Source of the DNA: Lingula anatina
Lineage: Eukaryota; Brachiopoda; Lingulata; Lingulida; Lingulidae
Direction: 5' to 3'
Assembly: GCF_001039355.2 (NCBI RefSeq)
Contig: NW_019775902.1
Coordinates: 276,461 to 340,460 of the forward strand
Length of the DNA stretch: 64,000 bases
A program made the position numbers and the translations under genes. Under the pieces are notes generated by a model. The model ran no database searches, was not told the DNA's origin, and saw only the letters and a program-made list of their open reading frames with translations. Below, piece by piece: positions 51,877 through 61,941 of this stretch (its first letter is position 1; every line of letters starts with the position of its first letter).

Positions 51877-53614
51877 TGATGTTAAAGGTTTCCCCAAAAT
51901 CACAGCGCTACGTGGGCATCAGAATCACTGATGGCAAATCCTCGCCTTCTTCACACCCATGAACTATAGACAGCTGACTTAAGACTACTTGCACTAGACA
52001 TCTGTGCAGGAGAGTCCACATATTTTATTCAGTCATGTTGACAGTTCTTTTTCTTTTTGCAGTAAATATTGTGTTCAAACTGATCTTTTTAACTACATTT
52101 AACACCTGCCGTTGTGTTTAGTTCTATTTATAATCAATTACTTCAATCACCTTACGGTTTTCTTCAATAATAAGTAAATGATTAAATGTTCTTATTCATT
52201 TATTCATTCATCATCCCAAGGATTAATGTTAATACACATGGTATTTAACCCTGAGCGCTGTGGTTAACTTTTTATTTTCCATCTTTTTCTTGGATATTTT
52301 GATCCACAATGTGTCTTCTCTCAAAGAATTATCTCAGCAGCTGTGGTTAGCGCTAAGGAAAAGCGACAATTTATTTTTTCAATCAACAGTCAATACTAAT
52401 ACTGTTACATGTAATAACACGAGCAGATGCTCTAGATAGATATCGAAATAATGTAGGTAAACAACATTTTCAATATCAAGTGTTAGTTGAAGAAAAATTG
52501 GATGTTTTGCCCCCTCCCCTCTCTCTTTGATAGCACTGCCAGTGATGACCTCATCTGACCTTTTAATTTATTTTCGCATAATTTCATTGCGCTATTTACA
52601 GAGGTTTGGTTAAACATTATCCTGGTACCATAGGCATAATTTATAAATATAATGCAATCACGGTAAAACCCACGAGCTCTGAAGTAATCAAGGCACCCAC
52701 AACCGAAACAATGGTGGTCACATTGCACGTGCCGCGGTGACGTCACTGATATGAAACTCCTCGATATTCATTGCATAATTATCAGCGATAAATGCCGCAA
52801 GGAGTCACGGATCGTGACCAGGACTACAATGTAAATAAGGAAGTTGAATCTTAATATAGGTCAATGGTAAGTTAACTCTGCATAATTGACAATAAAATTT
52901 CTTGTGTGCACGCGTGTTCGCGTGCTAGTTGAAAAACCCGTTCAGTATTTATTGGGACTACTCGACGAGGCGGAGGCAAAGGTCAAATATATCAGAAACA
53001 ACACAACTCAATGATTTAAAGAATTTTTATGTAGAAATTGTCTTCATATCATTGAGGTGATATGTACATACAAACAAGGCTTAAAGGAATACAAACGGGA
53101 AAACGCTTTAAACATCTAAGCAACATCGATTAATATGTTTTATCACGGTGCGTTTACTTGCTTGTAATTTACGCGGATAAAAATATACATGCACGTGTGT
53201 TTATTTGCCCGTGTGTATTTGGGTGTTTTCACCCGATATATATATATATATTTATATTAGAGATATATAAGAGATGTCCATTTATGCCTACGCAAAATAG
53301 TTAACAAGGAAGGCGCAAAAGGCACATTCACAAATGAAAATAAATAAAACACCATTCCTCTGAAAAATATAAAACTAGTGTAACAAAAGTGAAAACGTTA
53401 ACTTATATATGAAAAAACAAGGCAGTAATAAAGCCTTTCTGAAAAAAATATCATCATACGAATACCTTATATGTTGCAAGAGCTACACAGCAAGTCGGCA
53501 TCAATTCTTTAAACAATTAACTCAAGAACGATGGCAGTTCTAAAAAAAGTAATACAATACGGAATCAATAGATCAATAAAGTTGACGTACATGTATAAGA
53601 AACAGCCATTAGAG
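51877..53614. other. Intergenic, between convergent genes
   Basis: 3' flank of the lectin (plus) and of the cytokine-like gene (minus). AT-rich with no supported gene. The complement of 53200-53205 is AATAAA, a possible polyadenylation signal for the minus-strand gene. A short (TA)n run lies near 53,236-53,252. Confidence 0.5.
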
Positions 53615-54418
53615 CTACGACGATAATGACGTCACTGTCCCCCTGTGCCGATGTCTGCGTTGTTGGCGTGGAGCAGAAGTAACACTCGGTGACGGAGACG
53701 GTTTTCCCGTGGACGCCATCTTTGTCGTGGTCATCTTTGCGGAACCGCTCGTGTCTTGTGGTGAAGCGGGGGGAAAAATTCCACCAGATGGCCCTTTCTT
53801 TCCTGCTAAATTCGGACTGAGTGCTTTCGCAGACGATGGAGTATTTGCCGTCGAAGTTGGAAGAGAAGTTGCCGCAGATGTTGATGTCTCCAGTTTTTCC
53901 CGATCAACAGAAATCCAGTTCTTAATATGGTTGTCATAGGCGCGAATTTCATTCAGGGTTCTGATAAGGGCATGGGAGTATTTTCCATTGTACCAAGGTC
54001 CAGTGTAGAAAAAGAAATATCGGAAGGCAGTGGAAGTTTGAATGCCTCGAAAATGAGCTGAAGCTGAAAAAAAAAAAAAAAAAAAAAAAAAACACCTTTC
54101 AAAGTGCTCTATCAATGAATCCAAATGCAGGTAATGTGGCCCACAATTAACACTAATAATAAACGTGTTAAAAGGAAAGGGGGCTATTTAAAAATTTTGT
54201 ATCAAAATAAAATTAGTTTTTTTATCGATTATAATTATATTGACGTTAATATAAAAATTTAAAGATTTAAATAAAATGAGTCGTAATTTGTAAAAATGGA
54301 GGGTCTTTAAATTACAAGAGGTGGCAAAACCTTGAAGAAAAAATATTTTAACGAGACCATTACGTCCACGTCCGCGCCACTCTTGACGCCGTATATTCGA
54401 CAGAACTATTTATTTGCG

Positions 54419-54465
<47 letters not shown>

Positions 54466-55002
54466 CGTTCACCTTATCAATTCCCACCGCCAAACTTCCA
54501 TTGAGTGAAAGTGTCTTCTCCTGGAGGTCTTTGGCATAACTTGGTAGAGTGATGTTGAGAAGATTTTCAATCGTCTCTCTCCATCCCATCACATTCTGGT
54601 ACACGCAGGTCGTCTTAAGCTATAAAATATATTTAGATAGTAAATATGAATGTAAACAAAGTCAAAAGAAAAGAACACCAAAGCATTTCACCTTCAAAAA
54701 TAGAATTTAAATTCGGACAAAATTAAAAATTATGCAAACGTGTGCACTTAATTATGAATTAGGAGAAACAGGTCCTAATACAATGTTGTATTTATAAATT
54801 AAAACATATGCAGATAAAGTGCATCGTTTAATGTTATATGAAAACGAATTACAAGAAGACCACCCTAAATCACATCATAATTGTTTATGTACGTAGTAAC
54901 TAAACTATCTAATGGAATGTAACGAGAAACAGTTTCATTTTTATTCATTTATTTGATCTTTGTTAAACCCGAGATGGTAAAACAATTTGTTTTTTTTTGT
55001 AA

Positions 55003-55057
<55 letters not shown>

Positions 55058-56579
55058 GACAGCCCCTGTCACTGATAGGTTAAACAATTAACCTCTAATT
55101 AAATGGCCTCAGAGTCCTGACAAACAAAATATTTATAATAAACAACTAAAAATCGCATTTCAAAATATAAATTCATTTATTATTTAAAGGCAACCATTTC
55201 ACAGATAGCGTAGAACAAAAACGGTGACCTGAAATTACCTTTCCTGGAAAATTTCAACTTCGGGTTTGAAATTTGAAAAATCTTAATATTGAGACAATCC
55301 CTTACCTGAGCGTCGCAGGAAGGCGTGGTTGCGGGCAGACACTCCGGCCGGAGCTGGTCACTGGTCTGAGAAACAGACGTTGTCACGTCCCACGGAAGGC
55401 AGTAACTGCCCACCATATTCTGGAAAAAAAAACCCCACAAATATACAGATTAGGTATAGTTTAATTACACGTAAAGGAAGCGAAATAAACACGAGGGATG
55501 CATTTAGCGAGTTTATCTGGCGTAGAAGTCACCATCCATTTAAATGAATTTTCACTTTTTACATCAATTTGCAGTTTTCTTAATTTGTAGAGAGATCTGT
55601 TATCTGTCGTGCTGGACCTCGAATTTCAGAATTTCTTAATTTTAATTTATAACTAATTCTTGTTAAGGCTTTATGAATAAATAACCCTTCTTTTTTCCCT
55701 ATAATTTGTAGGGTCAAATTTTACAGTTTTGTCGTTGAGCGAGTCTTGCCATTTATTACTTATGCTACTTAAACACACTGTTTTAAAATCGAATAAAGTT
55801 CAAAATTAACACTTAGCATCGCTATGCAGTGGTGCGGTGTTGGTATGGAATATAGAAAATGTTGATGTTATTGTTCTTAATGACACATTATTTATGTCTG
55901 ATAATCTACATGTTAAATGAATTACACGTAGTGCGATTTGAAATGATTATCAAAATATGAGCAGAGAAAACAACCGTCCATAAGTTTTGAAAAAGATTTT
56001 AAAACAATAGATACGCCTCATTTGTGAAGGGAATACGCCATTTGAGATATTTTCCGATTGTTTTTTTCACGTATTGTCATGAAAATGGATATTAATCTTT
56101 TTCACGAAATTTACACACAACGTCCAGATATAAAGAAAAACAAATAAATTCTTTGATAAAAAAATAACCAAGTTTCTAAAATATATCATTAAAACAGGTC
56201 TATTGGCATAATTTTAATTAAAAATAAATTTGAAAATTCCACTTTCTTTTCCTGCGCTTGAGATTGTCGCAGGGAAATTTCAGCAGGTTGAAAGTTCAAA
56301 AATGAAGAAGCTGCATCATTTCGGATCTGAAGCATTTTTGGACATTCTATCCGACCATATCAAAAATACGTGAGAATGGTCATTCACGCTCACCTGGACT
56401 GTAGGCAGGGTAAGTAAGGCGTCGGACTCGCCTCGGATCCGTGTCCACACTCGGATAAAATCGTTAAAATACGAACGTTGTCGAAGTCGTGAGATGCTTT
56501 GATCGCCATCTGGTTTCTTCGGAACCGGTTTGCAGTCTAATTCCGCCACAAAGATCAGCAGCAGCTGGATGCCTTTTTC
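53615..56579 (-). CDS. Putative IL-6/G-CSF-like four-helix cytokine (first exon not found)
   Basis: Minus-strand exons: 56579-56394 (62 codons), 55419-55306 (38), 54619-54473 (49), 54063-53615. The first three have clean GT-AG borders in phase 0. The first visible exon supplies a signal-like core (IQLLLIFVAELDC), a Pro/Lys linker and a helix (SISRLRQRSYFNDFIRVWTR). The second is loop-like with Cys at 7, 27 and 35. The third opens LKTTCVYQNVMGWRETIENL and is helical. The last contains AFRYFFFY and a helix (YSHALIRTLNEIRAYDNHIK), followed by a Ser/Thr/Pro-rich tail of about 95 residues ending with a basic cluster (RQQRRHRHR). Human IL6 has internal exons of 38 and 49 codons at the same places, and a Cys pair spanning that exon border in both IL-6 and G-CSF matches C35 and the third exon's C5. 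From the last acceptor the frame is one base off from the helical frame. This is a family inference, not a recognised orthologue. Confidence 0.58.
54067..54092. repeat. Poly(A) tract next to a splice acceptor
   Basis: On the minus strand this is a 26-T run directly preceding the acceptor of the last cytokine-like exon. Such runs are prone to length errors in sequencing. Confidence 0.9.
54422..54463. repeat. Poly(A) tract, 42 bases
   Basis: On the minus strand this T run starts 9 bp after the donor of the 49-codon cytokine-like exon. Together with the tract near 54.07 kb it brackets a 410-bp intron. Confidence 0.9.
55002..55055. repeat. (ATT)n microsatellite
   Basis: About 17 ATT units within an intron of the minus-strand cytokine-like gene. 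Confidence 0.9.
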
Positions 56580-56835
56580 CTGGAATAATGATAGATCCAG
56601 ACCATACTGAACTGGAATTGACTCATTCAGAAATGAAGAAAATGCCACAATTTTAGAAAGAAAAGATCAGTTCAGAGCTGATACACGTGCGATTTCACCA
56701 ACCCAGCTACACAGGGCAGGCAAAGTTGCCTGGGTCCTGTCCCGCCCGGTCCTGAAGACTAGTTCCCACTCACCACTGGCCGCTTTAAAACCACCTGCTA
56801 CTGTTCCTCATGTACAGCGGTACGTACATGCGTAT

Positions 56836-56878
<43 letters not shown>

Positions 56879-56887
56879 ACCAGAGAG

Positions 56888-56943
<56 letters not shown>

Positions 56944-57976
56944 TTCCCCAAGCGTAAAACCTTAAACCTGCCTGTTATATGTTATCTCCTGTAAAAGCAG
57001 CCAACTTACAGTACTCTAAAGCTGCCCCGGTGTATAATATGACAAATTCAAAGTAGCAGTCGCTTTCACAAATATTTCACAAATATATTGCCGGGAACCT
57101 AATTGAAGTCTAGAAGTTCCGGGTCGTGATGTACAAATGCCCCCCATGTCGAGAACAAATTAGTTTATCGCTCATATGTATCTTTCTTAGAATTTGACTA
57201 TTCTCAGATACACATATGTATCATTGGAATTTCCCGAGGAACTGGGAGACGATTTTTCAATTTACAGAGCGACGTCATTTGCCTGCCTGGGGCGTCTAAG
57301 TGACCTGTTCGGACGAAAACGGGACAGCGCGTTTGTGTAATCTTACCTGCCGTCGCAGTCTAAAAGGTAAGAAACAATAAACACCTGGAAACACCTAAGA
57401 AACAATAAACACCTGGATTTTTACGATTTAGTAAGTTTGCGTAGTCGGGTTCGATATATTTTTTAATGAAGCGTAAAAATCCTGGATATGACAATTAAAT
57501 GCATTATAAATTTAGTTCTTCAAAACTCATTTTATTAAAGAACAAGGGGCAATAATTTGGAATTCGAAGTTATTGTTTCATAGCTTTAGACTAGTTTAGC
57601 AGAGGAGTAAAAAGTACGATTGCAATATTGTGGCAACTTAGAAATAGCAAATATAACACTGAATAGTCTCTATCCGAAGTCGCGCAAACAACATTTTTTT
57701 TTCGAAGAACCAAAATATTTTTATTACAGTTTAGACCATGTTTTCTTTCTAGTACAGCTCCAGGCTGTCGTTATGTCTAACATTTTTTTTAGATAAACTG
57801 TAGAAATAAACCGCAATTACACGTAGACCACACTTTACTAGCATATAATCTATGATTGATTTGAATTTCTCACTCAACAGCTGACCTTTATTCTGTCTGT
57901 CGGAACTGGTATTTGTCGTTTTCGGGAAATATTACAGTATGGAGATAAGAAAAAAAAGCATGTGCGCTGATGCCAA
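56580..57976. other. Upstream region of the cytokine-like gene
   Basis: Should hold, or lead toward, the missing first exon. I looked for a minus-strand ATG with a phase-0 donor and found none convincing. A minus-strand donor-like site (GACGGCAG|gtaagatt, near 57,346) without an in-frame ATG could mark a 5' UTR exon. Contains CA and GA microsatellites near 56.85-56.94 kb. Confidence 0.4.
56838..56942. repeat. (CA)n and (GA)n microsatellites
   Basis: A CA run (about 56838-56875) and a GA run (about 56898-56942) separated by a mixed stretch. Confidence 0.9.
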
Positions 57977-60050
57977 GGCCAAGACTGGTTGACAGACTTC
58001 CCCTTTACCAAAGCCGTAAATTTTATAATGTGAACTATTCTCTGACGCACAGTGCAGAAAAATCCATCGTTTCACTAGAGACATGGTCTATATCCGTGAA
58101 TATCCAGTAAAAATCATCCTGTAGCCCCAGGAGAGGGTAATAACAGACTGAGGCACGCGATTGACCCCTGGTAAAGTGAAGCATTAAGCATAGAGCATCT
58201 AGCAACATGTCCTACCCTGGCTCCGTGTATTATCTTGTCTAAGTCCAGCCAAGAATTACGTAAACTATTTTGATAAACGCTTCTCTTCGAACTATACCTC
58301 TGCTTATCACGTTGTGTTCTACACGTTGTGTCCTTCTTATACATTTTGGTTTTTGTTTAATTTGCATTGATCACCCTGCACCGATTCTTTTGCTTGAATG
58401 ACCTATGTCAAGATAATTATGATCATAATAGAAATATATAATAACAATGATTTTATAAGAAAAATGTAAACATGACACTTGAATTGATAAAGATGAATGA
58501 AATAATAAAGAACAAAGTATATCCAAGCTTACCATATAGCATTGCGCCAGTCCCTTTTATACGTTTTCTTTCTTTGTAATGGAACTTATGCCCAAAAATA
58601 AAATTCTGCAACTGATTATGTTTTCATTTCATGCTATATTTATATACCCAGCGCATACAAAAAAGGAAGCACCACGGGCATTTCTCATTGTATTTATATA
58701 ATTGACAAATAGTTACATGTTTACGAAAAAATGCTATTCCAAAATCAAGGATGTCGTGACGTGAGGAGAATAAAACGTGTAATTATCTACGTCTGATCTC
58801 AGACCAAATATTTAGGAATGATCGAAAACAAAAGTTCGCGAAAGATCAACTTATAGAAGGAAATCTTAAAAACTTGACTAAAAATCCTATAGATGAGAAT
58901 CAAATTGCAAAATCGTGTAGTAAATTATAACGAATATTCGAGAAAATGCAAATCAGCTCCTGACAACAAAATATTCGCATTACGCGTTTGTTGGAACTAT
59001 GATGATGATGATGCAAATTTACATTCAAGCAAATGGATACCCAGTACATACCAACTTTCATCGTTCCGTAAGAGATGGATCTTCAGCGGACCAATATGCT
59101 ATTCAAACTAGTAAATAAATAAATCTTTGCTCGTATTAAGAAATTATGCTTATAGCTTGAGCTTTGCTTCATTTATATAGGCTCCAAATATACCCACCCA
59201 ATGAGGTGTGATGTCAATTTAAGAGGTTTTGATCACTTTCTAATTTCCACCGAGATTTCCCGGTCTCAGGTGACATGATGAGCTAGCTATTCATTATCTT
59301 CCCTGGGATTCCCGCCGCCAGAGTGGACCTAAGGACCACTTGAGCGGCCATATTGTGGCGAGGAGAGCAAAGTTAGCTGCGCGACAATGTTGATAAGAAA
59401 CCCACGTGTCGATCCCGTTGTGTTAAAGTGTACACTGCGCTTGAAATTTTTTCCGCCTTTATTAATGACCAAAGTCTTGTATATATCTGAAACTCCTCTT
59501 AAAACAAGGGAAAACGATAGTTAAAGAGGACGCAAAACCAACGTTTGGAAGTCGCTGTCCGTCCCCCCCCCACCTCTCCAGATAAAATACAGAATAGATA
59601 AATAAACAAAATTAAAACCTAAAAAGGATATAGTATACGCAGTATCATGTTAAAAAAGTATACCAACGTATGTACCTTAACCACCAGTAAAATAAGTTCA
59701 ATAAAATTACTACCAAATATTATATTTGAAACAACGAATAAATCATCACCGGCCAGATGTTACACATATTATATCGTTGAAGTACACTGTAGTTATCCGT
59801 ATTCAGGGGCGTATCCAGGATTATTTGAAGGGGGGTCCATGGATGCGAAACCGACCTCACCCCCCACCCCTTTGGCGTGGGGTTCGGGGCCCGCCGGTAT
59901 TGTAGAGGGCGAACGGTGCCATTTGGTACGGTTTAGAACTATGATTCACCTAGTCAAAATTCTAATTTCAAGAGGGCCAAGAGGACCATTGGTGTGATTT
60001 TTTTTCAGAAATCGAAGGGGGGGGGGGGGGGGGGGGGGGGCCCCCCCCCT
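57977..60050. repeat. 2-kb segment repeated after the N at 61941, copy 1
   Basis: Matches 61942 to the window end with substitutions and small indels (for example gcatctagcaacatg against gcaacatg near 58.2 kb). Short open frames inside it (minus from 58344, plus from 58893) lose frame between the copies, which argues against them being coding. Confidence 0.88.
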
Positions 60051-60060
60051 GCACCGCCCC
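59804..60060. mobile_element. MITE-like element with poly(G) interior, copy 1
   Basis: The left end CAGGGGCGTATCCAGGATT is mirrored at the right by CCTGCACCGCCCC after a 24-G and 9-C run. No coding sequence. The equivalent element lies at the end of the repeated segment near 63.73 kb. The N at 60065 sits just outside the right end. Confidence 0.5.
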
Positions 60061-60065
60061 CCGGN

Positions 60066-61940
60066 GAATTTATTTCTCAAGTTTCAATTTTCTTGAAATT
60101 ATTTGACACTACTTTGCTGTTATAATGAAAAATTGCAAAAATCCAGGATAGCCCAAACTAAGTTATAAACTTTATTTCCAGGGAGATTGGCAATGTTAAA
60201 CAAGCCAGAACACAGTTTAACAAGGCAAAATCCAGGATGCCGTATAATTTACTTACTATGCAGCTATTGAGCAGTTTTGATTATTTCTCAGGGGAGGCTG
60301 AAAAGGCACTAGAGCACACTCATGTGAGTTACACTAGGCTGGGGGGGGGGGGGGGGGGGGGGGGGGTCAGGCCCCCCCCTGACACGCCCCCAGTTGACTT
60401 AGCAGTGTTTATTGTGTTATAAGAACTAAGCTGCTTGATTTTTTTTAGAATTTCTACTGGGAACAGTAAAGGGAGAGGGGAGGGGTGTTAAGATATTATG
60501 GGGTGTTTTCTATTTTGAAGCACGTGCACCGTCTCTAGGTTAGTTGGGTGGGAAAAAGATGGGGGTGGAAGTACATAGTACAGGGAAGGCAATGGCAGCA
60601 TGAGGTAGACCCCCTACAAGTCCCACCCTTTTTTCTTAGGTACATGTATTTCCTGCGAGCACGAGGCGAAATTATTTTCCTCTCTCTGTATTACTTTCTA
60701 ACAATGGTCTTCTAGATCACGACTCCATTTTATTTATCAATTCATCATTTATTTATTATCATTATTTTGCAAAAATTATCTATGGTTATTCCTCCTCACT
60801 GTGGTTGAATTTTGGATCAGTCGTGCAAAAAGTACGGCGACTGGATGTAAAAATTAAGGCCTGCCTCCGCGATGTGTATCAGAATTGTGTGCCGGTCTAT
60901 TTTCAGCTCATAAAATTATATTTTATTATATATAATAGCTATGCAACATAGTTACACCTCAATGGTCACCAGCGCTAATATGGTCGTAATAACGTCTTCG
61001 GGCGTGCATCCTGACTCATGTTGACGTCGGTATTGGCGCTAACGTTATGACTTCCCTTATGTGATGCATCTGTTTAAAATTATCTTCGTGGAATCTCTTT
61101 AGGGTACCGATTTTTTTAAAAAAATTCTAATGATTTCTGAACTCTGGCCCTGGTCGTTCTTTTATCCAAAAATGAGAGGTGACTCTTCCTACATGTAGCA
61201 CGCAATGTCTTAGCAGCGGCGGGGACTCTCTGGAGTAGGCTACATATTACTCTCAATGTACTCCAGTGTATCCAGTATATGTTTTCCGTTTAAAATACCT
61301 ATCAGGAATGTTAGTGTTGGTGTTGACATTTTTGCCACATTTTGGTGGGTGTCAATTTTCACTTAGTAGGCCCCTATTATATCTCACAACAACAAGCTGT
61401 TGTAAAGTAGCGCTTCTATTATCGATCTGCTCTTACTCTAAATCACCTAGGCATCTATTTTTATGCATCAGCTGTTTCCATCATTCTTACATTGCACACA
61501 GGTGACGTGTTTAACAACTTTATATAAGTTGTAGTTCAAAAAAAGTAAAACAATGTACGCGTCTTTAAAGTGGGACAGCGTCATTTAGTGCTCACCACTG
61601 CGCAGGCGCAATGGGAGTTGACTAAATGGTGGAGGTAAATGGCCTGTGTGTATGAACACGTGCGTGAATGTAGGCCTGGGAGTTTTCTTTTATTTTTTTC
61701 TTTCTTTTTTTAAATTTATTTTTCTAGTGATCTTTATGCATGAGCAAAACTAGATCCCCCCGCCTTTTAAAATCCTCAATCGACTTCAGACTCGGCAGAA
61801 AGATGTGCTACAGGTCAAACTGGGCGGCGTTGAGAGCAACAACTTGTACTCCTGTCTAGAATCGCATTGACGCACTGGAAATCGCTTTTCGTTATCTCCT
61901 TGAGCGGGAAGCTGATCTTCTTTTTAAGGATAATGTTATA
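60066..61940. other. Unique stretch between two Ns, no gene established
   Basis: Contains a 26-G run at 60341-60366 followed by a C run and CCTGACACGCCCCC, which resembles the right end of the element at 59.8 kb. No open frame here is convincing. Confidence 0.45.
61599..61610. promoter_or_regulatory. NRF-1-type palindromic site
   Basis: TGCGCAGGCGCA matches the well-known NRF-1 binding consensus. About 17 bp downstream on plus, ATGGTGGAG|gtaaat could be a very short coding first exon with a donor. This may be a CpG-type promoter of a gene otherwise outside the window or lost at the N. Confidence 0.35.
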
Positions 61941-61941
61941 N

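Noticed and set aside
58114-58344. Minus open frame starting MYKKDTTCRTQRDK, also at 62000-62302
   Set aside because: A 7-bp indel between the two copies shifts the frame after about 48 residues, and no splice partner was found.
58893-59111. Plus open frame MRIKLQNRVVNYNEYSR, also at 62845-63072
   Set aside because: The copies differ by frame-changing indels, so there is no sign of coding constraint.
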